NCBI RefSeq assembly: GCF_001676615.1
Contig: NZ_LYXZ01000001.1
Coordinates: forward strand, 372,001-436,000
Reading direction: 5' to 3'
Length of the DNA: 64,000 nucleotides
From: Labrys sp. WJW
Lineage (GTDB): Bacteria; Pseudomonadota; Alphaproteobacteria; Rhizobiales; Labraceae
This document shows positions 50,592 to 59,596 of the stretch, in pieces. Each line of letters begins with the position of its first letter. The stretch's first letter is position 1. Under the pieces are notes generated by a model that saw only the letters and a list, made by a program, of their open reading frames with translations, had not been told where the DNA came from and ran no database searches. A program made the translations under genes and the position numbers.

Positions 50592-51908
50592 TCAGCGATA
50601 GGCTGGCAGCAGATTGCCATGCGCCGCGAAGAGATCGTCGACCAGATGCCAGATCTGGTCCGGCGACAGTTCCGCGGAGGTATGTGGATCCAGCAATGCG
50701 GCCTGGTAGACCGCCTCGCGGCGGCGTTCCAGGGCCGCATGCACCGTCAGTTCCTGCACATTGGTGCTCAACCTGATCACGGCCGCGAGCTGGCGTGGGA
50801 GAGAACCGACCTTGATCGGCTGGATGCCGTTGCGGTCGACATGGCAGGGCACCTCGACCACGCAGTCGGGCGGCAGATTGTCGATGAGCCCCTGATTGCG
50901 GACATTGCCGTAGATCAGCCCGGGCTGGCCCGTCACCAGCGCGTGGATGATGCCGGCGGCATATTCGTTGCTGCGGCAGATCTCCACGGGCGCTCCGCCC
51001 TCGAGCTCGGCGCGCAGCTTGTTCCAGCCTCCGATCTGGTCCTCGCAGCGGGTGATGTATTCGTCGAGGGGAATGCCGTAGCGCTCGATCAGATCGTCGC
51101 GGCCGCGCTTGATGTACCAGGATGTGTATTCGGAAAAATGCTCGGAGGACTCGGTGACGAAATAGCCGAGGCGCTGCAGCGCGTCGAAGCGGATGCGATC
51201 GTCCTGCGGCACCCTGCCATCCGCCGCCAGCGCCTTGAGGCGGGGATAGAGGTCTTCGGTGCTGCCGTCCCGGTGGCGCTTGTTGAATTTCAGGAAGAAG
51301 GCAACGTGATTGATGCCGGCGGAGACATAGTCGATATCACCGATATCCTCGCCCAGGCAGCGGGCGAGATGGGCCGAGGTGTGCTGCACGCTATGGCACA
51401 GCCCGACCGTGCGCAGCTCCGGCGCGATCTCGCCGATGGCCCAGCAATTGATCGCCATCGGGTTGACGTAGTTCATCAGGAGCGCATCGGGACACAGATC
51501 CTCGATGTCCCGGCAGACCTCCTCCAGGACCGGAATGGTGCGAAGGCCACGGAAGATCCCGCCTATGCCGAGCGTGTCGGCAATGGTCTGGCGCAGGCCA
51601 TAGCGCTTGGGGATATCAAAATCGACCACTGTCGCGGGTCGATAGCCCCCGACCTGCATCATCAGGATGACGAAATTCGCGCCGGCAAGCGCTACGCGCC
51701 GCTCGGTCGTGGCCTCGATGCGCACCCGCGGCAGGTCCAGCCCCTCGCAGATGCGCCGGGCGACGATCTCGGAGGTCTTCAGGCGCTCGCCGTCGATGTC
51801 GTGCAGGCTGATCACGCAGTCGGCAAACACGGCGTTGCTGAGCACATCGCTCAGAATCGATTGGGCGAAAACCGTGCTCCCGGCACCGACGAGGCAGATC
51901 TTGGTCAA
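50592..51908 (-). CDS. melA: GH4-family alpha-galactosidase (MelA-like)
   Basis: A 438-residue NAD- and Mn-dependent glycosidase of family 4. ICLVGAGSTVFAQSIL is the NAD Rossmann motif. MNYVNPMAINCWAI contains the conserved Asn-Pro, GLCHSVQHT the metal-binding Cys and His signature of alpha-galactosidases, and GINHVAFFLKF the next metal His. It would hydrolyse melibiose or another alpha-galactoside in the cytoplasm to galactose and so could feed the neighbouring galactonate operon. It diverges from the AraC regulator and converges on the GntR gene. Confidence 0.9.
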   Translation of the reverse strand: MTKICLVGAGSTVFAQSILSDVLSNAVFADCVISLHDIDGERLKTSEIVARRICEGLDLPRVRIEATTERRVALAGANFVILMMQVGGYRPATVVDFDIPKRYGLRQTIADTLGIGGIFRGLRTIPVLEEVCRDIEDLCPDALLMNYVNPMAINCWAIGEIAPELRTVGLCHSVQHTSAHLARCLGEDIGDIDYVSAGINHVAFFLKFNKRHRDGSTEDLYPRLKALAADGRVPQDDRIRFDALQRLGYFVTESSEHFSEYTSWYIKRGRDDLIERYGIPLDEYITRCEDQIGGWNKLRAELEGGAPVEICRSNEYAAGIIHALVTGQPGLIYGNVRNQGLIDNLPPDCVVEVPCHVDRNGIQPIKVGSLPRQLAAVIRLSTNVQELTVHAALERRREAVYQAALLDPHTSAELSPDQIWHLVDDLFAAHGNLLPAYR

Positions 51909-52066
51909 GGGGGTACATCCTTGCTGGTTGAGGCATCACCGGGCAGCGCAGGGTGGGTGCTGCTTGCCGGTTGACTGGAAGGCCACATTTATTTCATTCA
52001 TCGAAACGGGATGTCTTCCGCTCTTCCGGCAATTTATTCCTGAATCAAAGCATCGAATTTGCAGCC

Positions 52067-52948
52067 ATGGCGAAGCAATCACGCGCCGTTCGAGACCCGC
52101 TTGCCGATTGGACCGACCTGTTCGATGGCGGTTCCTTCCATGTCGAGAGCCATGTAGCCGGCACGATGGCGGCGGCGCACTGGCACGACCATGTCGAGCT
52201 CAACCTGCTGCTGGAAGGGCGCATGAGCTACCTCTTCCAGGGACGGCGGGAAACCGTGGAAACGCGGCGGCTTGCGCTGTTCTGGGCCGCGATCCCGCAC
52301 CGGGCCATCGAGGTCGCGCCGGGCTCCAGGCTGATCTGCCTCTACATCCCCTTCCAGGACTTCATGGCGCTGCCCATCGCAGGCTCGATCCGGAAAGCCG
52401 TCATGCATGGCGCCTTCTTGAGAGCAGCGCAGATCGATCCAACGGACACGGCCACATTCCAGCGCTGGGTCGACGAATGGCCCGCCGCCGACTCCGCCCG
52501 CCAGCGCCTGCTCCTGGACGAGGCCTGCCTGCGCGTGCGCCGCCTGGCGCTCGATCCGCTCGAAGCCGATGATTCCGCCCTGCGCGACGGGGGCGGCGAG
52601 CGCCGCGAAGGCCGCTCTCCGTCGCTCGATCACGCCGAGCGGATGATCGAGATCATCAATCTGCGCTTTGGCGAAGAGCTCTCCATCGCCGCGATCGCCG
52701 CAGAGCTCGGAATCCATCAGACCACCGCCACAGCGGCGTTCCGACGGGTCCTGGGCATGTCCATCAACGAATATATCGTCCGCTTTCGCCTCAGCCGGGC
52801 CCTGCATCTACTGGCCGACACGGACCAGCCGATCCTGGACGTGGCCTATGCCTGCGGCTTCGGCTCGGCCAGCCGGTTCTATGACGTCTTCAAGCTCCGT
52901 ACCGGGGTGACGCCCCGCCAGTTCCGCAGCCAGCTCTCCCCGCGCTGA
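52067..52948 (+). CDS. AraC-family regulator (MelR-like)
   Basis: A 293-residue activator. Residues about 1-130 hold a cupin-type sensing domain (AAHWHDHVELNLLLEGRMSY with the HxH pattern). The C-terminal pair of helix-turn-helices includes ELSIAAIAAELGIHQTTATA and ILDVAYACGFGSASRFYDVF. The start is the ATG at 52067, since the upstream frame lacks a ribosome site. It diverges from the alpha-galactosidase gene across 158 bp, as MelR does from melA, and is likely its regulator. Confidence 0.88.
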   Translation: MAKQSRAVRDPLADWTDLFDGGSFHVESHVAGTMAAAHWHDHVELNLLLEGRMSYLFQGRRETVETRRLALFWAAIPHRAIEVAPGSRLICLYIPFQDFMALPIAGSIRKAVMHGAFLRAAQIDPTDTATFQRWVDEWPAADSARQRLLLDEACLRVRRLALDPLEADDSALRDGGGERREGRSPSLDHAERMIEIINLRFGEELSIAAIAAELGIHQTTATAAFRRVLGMSINEYIVRFRLSRALHLLADTDQPILDVAYACGFGSASRFYDVFKLRTGVTPRQFRSQLSPR

Positions 52949-53135
52949 CGAAAACGCTAAAGAGCCCATCCGAGCCATGGAGCGACAGGCCGAGGCCTGG
53001 ACCCCGCGGCGTTCGACTGCTTTCCCGCCATCGATCGAGGCGTTCCACGACCGGCCCGAGCAAACTTGCCACGGCTCCTGCCTTGCGAAGAGGCGTTGCC
53101 GAGCGCTTTCGATCATTGCCGTCAGGACTCGATAA

Positions 53136-53159
53136 AATCATAAAAAATCATAATCATGA
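53136..53159. promoter_or_regulatory. Candidate DeoR-regulator operator: repeated AATCATAA
   Basis: AATCATAA at 53136-53143 and 53146-53153 (10-bp period) and AATCATGA at 53152-53159, about 75 bp before the DeoR gene in an AT-rich patch. Members of this family often bind short direct repeats. The pattern is short and could be chance. Confidence 0.35.
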
Positions 53160-53234
53160 TTGACTCTGTCGTTTTATTGGCATTCATTGATTTTATCAGA
53201 GCGGGTTTTGACCTGCCATCACAGCGGGGAATGC

Positions 53235-54032
53235 ATGTCTCAGGGGTCGAGCAAACTGGAACGCCTCGATGCGATCCGCGGCCATCTCTACACGCATGGC
53301 CCCTCCACGATTCAGGCCCTGGCCGATGCCGCTGGCGCCTCGCTCGCCACCATCCGCCGTGACCTGCAGATCCTCGAGGAGCAGGGCATCATCGACCGGG
53401 CTCATGGCGGAGCCCGCATTGCGGAGGGGTCGAGCGTCGAGGTTGCCTTCAGTGCGCGCGAGGGTCGGAACCTGGCAGCCAAGCGGGCGCTTGCCGCAGC
53501 CGCTTATGAAAAACTCGCCCCGCACGCGACCATCTTCCTGGATGCCGGCACCACGGTGCGCCAGCTCGCAAGGCTCCTGCGCATCAATCCGATACCGATG
53601 ACCGTGTTCACCAACGGCCTCCTGGTGGCCCAGGAACTCCTGGATGTTCCCAAGCTGCGCGTGGTCGTCATCGGCGGCCAGTTGCGCAACGAGAATGCCT
53701 CGCTGGTCGGGCCGGAGGCCGAGGCGATGCTGGAGCGGCTATGGTTCGACCAGCTCTTCCTCGGCGTCAGTGCCATCGGCCCGGATGCCACGATCTACAG
53801 CGTCGACAGCGCCGAGGCGAGCCTGAATGCGCGCATGCTCAAGCGCGCCGAGAAGCGCTTCATCGTCACAGATTCGAGCAAGTTCGGGGTGATGTCCACT
53901 TACGCGGTGGCCCCGCTTACCCCCTCGATCAGCATCATGACCGATGCCAACCTGTCTTCGGACTGGCAAACGCAGTTGCATGAGATCGGCGTGCCGCTCG
54001 CGCTGGTGGATGTACCGGCGGGTGCTTCCTGA
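53235..54032 (+). CDS. DeoR/AgaR-family regulator
   Basis: A 265-residue DeoR-type repressor. The start is the ATG MSQGSSKLERLDAIRGHL; an upstream frame is unlikely. The helix-turn-helix is at about 22-42 (STIQALADAAGASLATIRRD). IFLDAGTTVRQLARLL is the sugar-phosphate-binding loop of the DeoRC domain, and VVIGGQLRNENASLVGPEAE and FIVTDSSKFGVMSTYAVAPL complete the family pattern. It overlaps the kinase gene by 1 nt (TGATG). It probably represses the amino-sugar operon and senses the phosphorylated sugar. Confidence 0.9.
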   Translation: MSQGSSKLERLDAIRGHLYTHGPSTIQALADAAGASLATIRRDLQILEEQGIIDRAHGGARIAEGSSVEVAFSAREGRNLAAKRALAAAAYEKLAPHATIFLDAGTTVRQLARLLRINPIPMTVFTNGLLVAQELLDVPKLRVVVIGGQLRNENASLVGPEAEAMLERLWFDQLFLGVSAIGPDATIYSVDSAEASLNARMLKRAEKRFIVTDSSKFGVMSTYAVAPLTPSISIMTDANLSSDWQTQLHEIGVPLALVDVPAGAS

Positions 54033-55003
54033 TGGCCGGGATCCTCGCAATCGACGGCGGCGGCACCAAGACGATCCTGGCGACGGCGAACCGGGATGGC
54101 GTGATCGGCACCTGGCTGGAAGGCACCGGCATCAACCCGGTCGACAACCCCGGTTGGCTCGCCGGTTTCGAGGCGCAGATCCGGGCAGCCGGTGAGGTTG
54201 CCCGGGCCTGCGACCATGCCGTGCTGGCCCTCCCGGCCTATGGCGAGATTGCAGCGGTAACGCAGTCCCAGAACCAGGCGGCCGCGTCGGCGCTCGGGCA
54301 ATCCCACGCGATCCTCAACGATGTCGAGGCGGCCCATGTCGCAGCCTTCGCCGGCGGGCCCGGCGTCCTGATCCTGGCGGGAACGGGGTCGATGGCCTGG
54401 GCCCGCGACGAGCATGGCAACAGCCTGCGTGTCGGGGGCTGGGGCGATGCATTCGGCGACGAGGGCAGCGCCTTCTGGATCGGGCGGGAGGTGATCGCCC
54501 GCGCCAGCCAGGCCCTCGACGGGCGGCTCATGGCGCCGGCACTGGCCGACGCCTTCTTCGCTTTCCTGGGGCTCGACCGAGCCGATCCTCCGCAAGCCCT
54601 GCTGCAGTGGCATGTCGAGCTGTCCCATCCCCGTTCCCAGATCGCAGCCTTGTCGGTCCTGGTTGACCATCTGGCCGAAGCAGGCGACGCGACCGCCGCG
54701 GCCATCCTCGACGAAGCAGCCGACCATCTCGCCCGCCACGTGGAGGCGGCCTGGCGCCGCCTGGATGCAGGGCCACGCCGATGCTGGAGCTATGCCGGCG
54801 GCGTGTTCGCCAGCAGACACATGCTGACGAGGGTTACGGCTCGCTTGGGGGCCGCTCCCATGCCGCCACGGCTTCCCCCGATTGGCGGTGCGCTGCTGCG
54901 CGCCGCGCAAGACCTCGACTGGCCCGTGGATCAAGCATGGATCGAGCGCCTGGGCGCCTCGATCACAGAACATGCAAGCCGCGCGAGGAATGGCCGCACC
55001 TGA
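54032..55003 (+). CDS. BadF/BadG/BcrA/BcrD-family ATPase, N-acetylglucosamine kinase-like
   Basis: A 323-residue member of the ASKHA kinase fold. IDGGGTKTILATANRDGVIG is the phosphate-1 motif, ILNDVEAAHVAAFAGGPGVL the second, and VLILAGTGSMAWARDEHG the glycine loop. GGWGDAFGDEGSAFWIGRE is diagnostic for NagK-like enzymes. It would phosphorylate the imported amino sugar (GlcNAc or GlcN). Overlap with the DeoR gene and close linkage to an importer and SIS enzyme support this. Another sugar is possible. Confidence 0.88.
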   Translation: MAGILAIDGGGTKTILATANRDGVIGTWLEGTGINPVDNPGWLAGFEAQIRAAGEVARACDHAVLALPAYGEIAAVTQSQNQAAASALGQSHAILNDVEAAHVAAFAGGPGVLILAGTGSMAWARDEHGNSLRVGGWGDAFGDEGSAFWIGREVIARASQALDGRLMAPALADAFFAFLGLDRADPPQALLQWHVELSHPRSQIAALSVLVDHLAEAGDATAAAILDEAADHLARHVEAAWRRLDAGPRRCWSYAGGVFASRHMLTRVTARLGAAPMPPRLPPIGGALLRAAQDLDWPVDQAWIERLGASITEHASRARNGRT

Positions 55004-55026
55004 CCATACAAAGAGGGATCATTGAC

Positions 55027-56286
55027 ATGTTACGGCACGGATTGCGTGCGTTCGTCGCACTTTCGACCCTGATGCTGGCCCAACCCGTCTGGGCGGACGC
55101 GGCCAAGCCCCTGGCAGGACAGACGATCTCGGTATTGCTGCCCTCCGGGCAACGGCCGGGATTGGCGGAGGATTTCGAGAAGGAGACCGGCATTCACGTC
55201 GACCTCCAGTCGCTGTCCTGGAACGACATCCGCGCCAAGCTCGTCACGGCCCTGCTCGCCGGCAGCGCGCCGGCCGACGTCACGGAGGTGGACTGGTCGT
55301 GGACCGGCCAGTTCGGCGCAGCCGGCTGGTATGCCCCGCTCGATGGCCTGCTCGATGAGGCCACGGTCAAGGATATCGCGACCAGCCCGATCTTCCGCTA
55401 CGACGGCAAGCTGATCGCCCTGCCTTACAACAATGATTTCCGCGTCCTCATCGTCAACAAGGAGCACTTCGACAAGGCCGGCATCACGGCCATGCCCAAG
55501 ACGCTCGATGAATTGCTGGCTGCCGCCCGGACCCTCAAGGAAAAGGGCGTTTCCAAATACCCGATCGGCATTCCCCTTTCGCCCGCGGAGGGCACCTCGA
55601 CCGCCTGGTATCTCCTCACCAAGGCCTTTGGTGGCGAGCTCTTCGACAAGGACTTCAAGCCCTTGTTCACCGACCCGTCATCGGCAGGGCACAAGGCCCT
55701 GGCCTTCGAGATCGACGCCCTCAAGCAGGGCCTGATCGATCCCGCCGCGCCCGGACTGATCGACATGGATGTCCACCAGCTTTTCATGGACGGCCAGGTC
55801 AGCATGGAGATCTGCGGTGAGGTCGGCCGGCTCGCGCTCTTCAACGACGCCAGCAAATCCAAGGTCGCCGGCAAGGCCGTGGCTGCCCTCTTCCCGACAG
55901 CAAGCGGCGTGACGCGCAGCCTGGGCCTGCCCGAGGCCATGGGCATCCCCGTCACCTCCCAGAAGAAGGAGGCGGCACTGGCCTTCGTCAAATGGATGAG
56001 CGCCAAGGAACAACAGCTCAAGAATTATACCGAGGCCGGCACGCTGGCGACACGGACCTCGGCGCTCGAAGACCTGAACAAGGCCGGCAAGCTCGAAAGC
56101 GGCAAAGTCCTGATCGAGCAGGCTTCCACGGCCGGCGGCCTGTTCCCGCAGGGAACGCCGATCTGGTATCCCCAGTTCAGCTCCGCCGTGTATACGGCCA
56201 TAAACCAGGCAGCCAAGGGCCAGCTGAGCGTCGACGATGCGCTCAAGCAGATCGCGGATGAAACCGAGCGAGCCATGCAGCAATGA
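55027..56286 (+). CDS. Extracellular sugar-binding protein (CUT1 importer)
   Basis: A 419-residue type 1 (MalE/UgpB-like) binding protein. A signal peptide ends at QPVWADA. The mature protein begins ISVLLPSGQRPGLAEDFEK. DVTEVDWSWTGQFGAAGWYA is the usual early motif of the SBP_bac_1 family. The final stretch includes QLSVDDALKQIADETERAMQ, the typical C-terminal helix. There is no lipobox. A weak GAGGG lies before the ATG. It is followed by two permeases in the order normal for CUT1 systems. Confidence 0.92.
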   Translation: MLRHGLRAFVALSTLMLAQPVWADAAKPLAGQTISVLLPSGQRPGLAEDFEKETGIHVDLQSLSWNDIRAKLVTALLAGSAPADVTEVDWSWTGQFGAAGWYAPLDGLLDEATVKDIATSPIFRYDGKLIALPYNNDFRVLIVNKEHFDKAGITAMPKTLDELLAAARTLKEKGVSKYPIGIPLSPAEGTSTAWYLLTKAFGGELFDKDFKPLFTDPSSAGHKALAFEIDALKQGLIDPAAPGLIDMDVHQLFMDGQVSMEICGEVGRLALFNDASKSKVAGKAVAALFPTASGVTRSLGLPEAMGIPVTSQKKEAALAFVKWMSAKEQQLKNYTEAGTLATRTSALEDLNKAGKLESGKVLIEQASTAGGLFPQGTPIWYPQFSSAVYTAINQAAKGQLSVDDALKQIADETERAMQQ

Positions 56287-57200
56287 GCGTGGCTGCTCTG
56301 ACCCGGGCCGGCACGGAGCGGAACAGCGGCGCCCGGAACGACGCCTGGCTCGGGCTGCTGCTCGCCGCTCCGATCGTGCTGACGATGATCGGGCTGGTGA
56401 TCTGGCCGGTCATCGCCACCATGTGGCAGAGCCTGCATCGGGTCGATCCGATGCAGGCGGGCACGCCCTTCGTCGGCCTGTCCAACTACACGGCCCTGTT
56501 CACCGACAAGAATGCCCTGACGGCCTGGGCCAACACGCTCTTCTATGTCGTCCTCGCCGTCGTCCTGGAGACCGTCGGCGGCGTGGCTGCGGCCGTGCTG
56601 CTCAACCGATTGACGATCGGCCGGCGCTGGATCCTGGCGATCGTGATCCTGCCCTGGGCCTTGCCGGGCGTGGTCAACGCCATCGTCTGGCAATGGATCT
56701 ACAATCCCAGCCACGGCCTGCTCAACGGCCTCCTCACGGCCATCGGCTTCGATTTCGACAGGCATGTCTGGTTCAACGATCGCAGCTCGGCCCTGATCCT
56801 CGTCACCGTCGTGCATGTCTGGCGAACCATGCCGCTGACGGTGGTGATCGTGCTGGCAGCCCTGCAGTCGATCCCCAAGGATATCTACGAGGCGGCACGG
56901 ATCGACGGCGCCAATCGTTTCCAGCTCTTCCGCATGATGACGCTGCCTCTCATCCGCAGCGGCCTGGCGATCGCCCTGGCACAATCGACGGTCACGGCTT
57001 TCAACCTTTTCGACGAGGTGTGGATCCTGGCCGGCTCGAGCCTGGATACCCGCTCCATCCTGGTCCAGGTCTATCTGGAGGCTTTCCAGAACCTGCGCTT
57101 TTCCCGGGGCATGGCGCTGTCGGTGCTGGTCATGTTCATTTCGCTGGCCGTTTCGCTCGTCTTCGTCTCACGCGTCTATCGCGAAACCAGGCTCGATTGA
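56283..57200 (+). CDS. CUT1 sugar ABC transporter permease, MalF-like
   Basis: A 305-residue permease; the ATG overlaps the binding-protein stop (ATGA). The N-terminus is a 20-residue hydrophilic tail before helix 1 (LLLAAPIVLTMIGLVIWPVI). The EAA loop is at about 190-225: YEAARIDGANRFQLFRMMTL, the site where the ATPase docks. It pairs with the next gene. Confidence 0.92.
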   Translation: MSVAALTRAGTERNSGARNDAWLGLLLAAPIVLTMIGLVIWPVIATMWQSLHRVDPMQAGTPFVGLSNYTALFTDKNALTAWANTLFYVVLAVVLETVGGVAAAVLLNRLTIGRRWILAIVILPWALPGVVNAIVWQWIYNPSHGLLNGLLTAIGFDFDRHVWFNDRSSALILVTVVHVWRTMPLTVVIVLAALQSIPKDIYEAARIDGANRFQLFRMMTLPLIRSGLAIALAQSTVTAFNLFDEVWILAGSSLDTRSILVQVYLEAFQNLRFSRGMALSVLVMFISLAVSLVFVSRVYRETRLD

Positions 57201-57202
57201 CC

Positions 57203-58060
57203 ATGCGCACCCTCCTGTCCCGTTTCGGTCTCATGCTGGCCTGCGCCGTCCTGGTGCTGTGGTCACTGGTGCCCGTCTACTGGGCCTTCGCCACCAGCCT
57301 GACGCCGACGCCCGACCTCACCGCCAGCACGGTGCACTTCTTTCCGCAGACGCTCACCCTGGATCACTATGCCAAGCTGTTCGGCATCGGCACCACCATG
57401 GCCAACGACACCATGGTCTGGCAGCAATTCCGGGCCGCGCTGATCAACAGTACCGTGACCTCCCTGGGCGCGACCATCCTGTGCGTCGCCCTGGCGGCAG
57501 CGGGAGGCTATGCCTTCGTGCGCCTGAACTTCCCGGGGCGCACGGTGATCTTCATCCTTGTGGTCGCCACTTTTGCCATACCGGGATACACGGTCCTGAT
57601 CCCGCTCTATCGGATCATGACGACGCTGCGCCTGGTCGACACCTATCTCGGCGTTACGCTGATCTATGTCTCGGCCTTTCTGCCGCTGTCGCTATGGCTG
57701 ATGCGCAGCGTCTATCAGTCCCTGCCCCTTTCCATCGAGGAGGCGGCCCAGATCGACGGGGCGAGCCGGCTCTACATCCTGGTGAGGATCGTGCTGCCGA
57801 TGGCGGCTCCGGGCCTGGTCGCCGCCGCCATCATCACCTTCCTGGGGGCCTGGGGCCAGTTCATGGTGCCCCTGATCTTCTCGCCCACCATGGCAACCAA
57901 GCCCCTGACCATCCTCGTCCCCGAATTCGCGACGAAGAACTTCGTCGACTACGGCCTGATCAACGCGGCCGGTTCGGTCGCGATCATCGTGCCGACGCTG
58001 ATCGTCATCTTCCTCAACCGGTACCTCGTCAGCGGCCTCGTCGCCGGTGCGGTCAAGTGA
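57203..58060 (+). CDS. CUT1 sugar ABC transporter permease, MalG-like
   Basis: A 285-residue permease that begins 2 nt after the first permease ends. The EAA loop is at about 190-210: IEEAAQIDGASRLYILVRIV. The N-terminus shows LVPVYWAFATSLTP and the first periplasmic stretch typical of MalG-type proteins. No ATPase gene is in the operon, so the importer must use a shared ATPase encoded elsewhere (MsmK/MsmX/UgpC type), or the gene was lost at the right end of the cluster. Confidence 0.92.
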   Translation: MRTLLSRFGLMLACAVLVLWSLVPVYWAFATSLTPTPDLTASTVHFFPQTLTLDHYAKLFGIGTTMANDTMVWQQFRAALINSTVTSLGATILCVALAAAGGYAFVRLNFPGRTVIFILVVATFAIPGYTVLIPLYRIMTTLRLVDTYLGVTLIYVSAFLPLSLWLMRSVYQSLPLSIEEAAQIDGASRLYILVRIVLPMAAPGLVAAAIITFLGAWGQFMVPLIFSPTMATKPLTILVPEFATKNFVDYGLINAAGSVAIIVPTLIVIFLNRYLVSGLVAGAVK

Positions 58061-58097
58061 CCGGCCATCGAACCCATCCAACCCAGTGAGTACAGTC

Positions 58098-59051
58098 ATG
58101 AACGTCACCGAGCGTGTCATCTTCGAACAATTTCCGTTCTGGCAGCAGGGCCTTGGGGCATCGCTCCCCGCGATCGACGCGCCGATCACCGTCATCATCG
58201 GTTGCGGCACCTCGTATAACCTTGCCGTCTCGCTTGCCGCCGTGTTCAACGCCCATGGCCGCAGGGCCATCGCCGTGCCGGGCGGGGAATGGCTGAGGCG
58301 CCCGCAAGCCTATCTGCCCGATCCCGCTGGAGCGCATGTCATCGCGCTCTCGCGCAGCGGCGAGACTACCGAGACCGTGGCTGCCGCGGCCGCCAGCCGC
58401 GCGGCCGGGCTGGTGGTGACGGCATTGACCTGCGAACGCGAGGGCGCCCTTGCGCGCGAAGCAGATCATCTCGCCTTCACGCCGACCCATGGCGAAGAGG
58501 GCATCGTCATGACCAGCTCGGCCTCGCTGATGCTGCTGCTCGGCCTGAGGATGGCTGGCGTGGCGATCCCCACCGCCGTGACGGAACAGGCCGAAAGCCT
58601 GGCGAAAGCCCTGGACGAACGGCTGGCCGGGCGGCTCGCCGACCGCAGCCATTTCGTCTATCTCGGCGGCGGCGCGCATTACGGGATCTGTCTGGAGGCT
58701 TCGCTCAAGCTGCAGGAGATGAGCCAGAGCTACACCCAGGCCTTCCATCCGCTCGAATACAGGCATGGGCCTGTCAGCCTGCTCGACGAGCGCACACTCG
58801 TGGTCACGCTCTACGATCCGCGCACAGCCCAGGAAGAGGCCCAGCTCGTGGCGGAGCTGCGCGAGAAGGGCGCCCTCGTGGTCGGCCTGGGTGGGCCGGG
58901 CGACATCTCCCTCGATCTCGACGTCGCCGACGAGCTGCGCGGCCTGGTCTGCCTGCCCGCGCTTCAGCTCCTGGGCGAGCGTGTCGCCCAACGCCGCAAT
59001 GTCGATACGGTGGCACCCCGGCATCTGACCAAGGTGGTCAAGCTCGCGTAA
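58098..59051 (+). CDS. SIS-domain sugar isomerase/deaminase (NagB-II/AgaS-like)
   Basis: A 317-residue protein with two SIS domains, similar to the C-terminal half of GlmS. The first carries IIGCGTSYNLAVSLAAVF and ALSRSGETTETVAAAAA, the phosphate-binding loops. The second has VYLGGGAHYGICLEASLKLQ and SQSYTQAFHPLEYRHGPVSL. That last segment is typical of the NagB-II/AgaS enzymes, which deaminate and isomerise glucosamine- or galactosamine-6-phosphate. I place the start at MNVTERVIFEQF (58098). The 3' end overlaps the stop of the broken MFS gene by 14 nt. Confidence 0.88.
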   Translation: MNVTERVIFEQFPFWQQGLGASLPAIDAPITVIIGCGTSYNLAVSLAAVFNAHGRRAIAVPGGEWLRRPQAYLPDPAGAHVIALSRSGETTETVAAAAASRAAGLVVTALTCEREGALAREADHLAFTPTHGEEGIVMTSSASLMLLLGLRMAGVAIPTAVTEQAESLAKALDERLAGRLADRSHFVYLGGGAHYGICLEASLKLQEMSQSYTQAFHPLEYRHGPVSLLDERTLVVTLYDPRTAQEEAQLVAELREKGALVVGLGGPGDISLDLDVADELRGLVCLPALQLLGERVAQRRNVDTVAPRHLTKVVKLA

Positions 59052-59547
59052 AGGCCCGCGCCTTTTGCTGTTCGCTCTGCCGGATCAGGAAACAGAGCGA
59101 TTCCGGCAGTTTCCACAGGATGAAGGGCAAGAGGAGGAGTGGCACCGCGGCGGCGTTCGGCATCAGGCCGCCGCAGCCGAGGCCGGCGATGAAGCGGAAG
59201 GCCTTGAACTGGTCCAGTGAGGTGGCAAAGCCGGTCGCCAGGGTGGCAAGGGTGAACAGCAGGAAGCTGATCGCGATGCCCTTCTTGCGGCCGATACGGT
59301 CGGCGAGCGGCCCGAGGACCAGCGCGCCGAACATCATGCCGAACAGCGCCCAGGCCTGCAGCACGCCGGCCTGCGGTCTGCTCAGGCCTCACTCGGCGAT
59401 CAGCGTCGGCAGCACCGTGCCGGCGACCAAGACGTCGTAGCCGTCGACGATCAGCAGCAATGCGCAAAGCGCCACCACCGCCCATTGGAAGCGCCCGAAC
59501 GGATTGTTGTCGATCGCTTCGGTCACGTCGATCTTGCGCATTGTCAT
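59038..59547 (-). pseudogene. Aromatic-acid:H+ symporter (MFS, PcaK/BenK-like), nonsense and deletion
   Basis: Starts MTMRKIDVTEAIDNNPFGRF and reads normally through helix 1 up to LPTLIAE, where an in-frame TGA (59389-59391) replaces the Trp codon expected in LIAEWGLS. The same frame then continues LSRPQAGVLQAWALFGMMFG, the usual next stretch with GPLADRIGRKKG. After GLGCGGLMPNAAA it jumps directly to PLLLLPFILWKLPESLCFLI, so about 50-60 residues are missing. The protein ends 16 residues later, without the second half. It lies 49 nt after benD, so it was the benzoate uptake gene of this operon. Confidence 0.85.
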
Positions 59548-59596
59548 CCCCCCGGTTTTTTGAAATCTCAGCCCAGCTCCCTCAGTCCAAGTCGTT

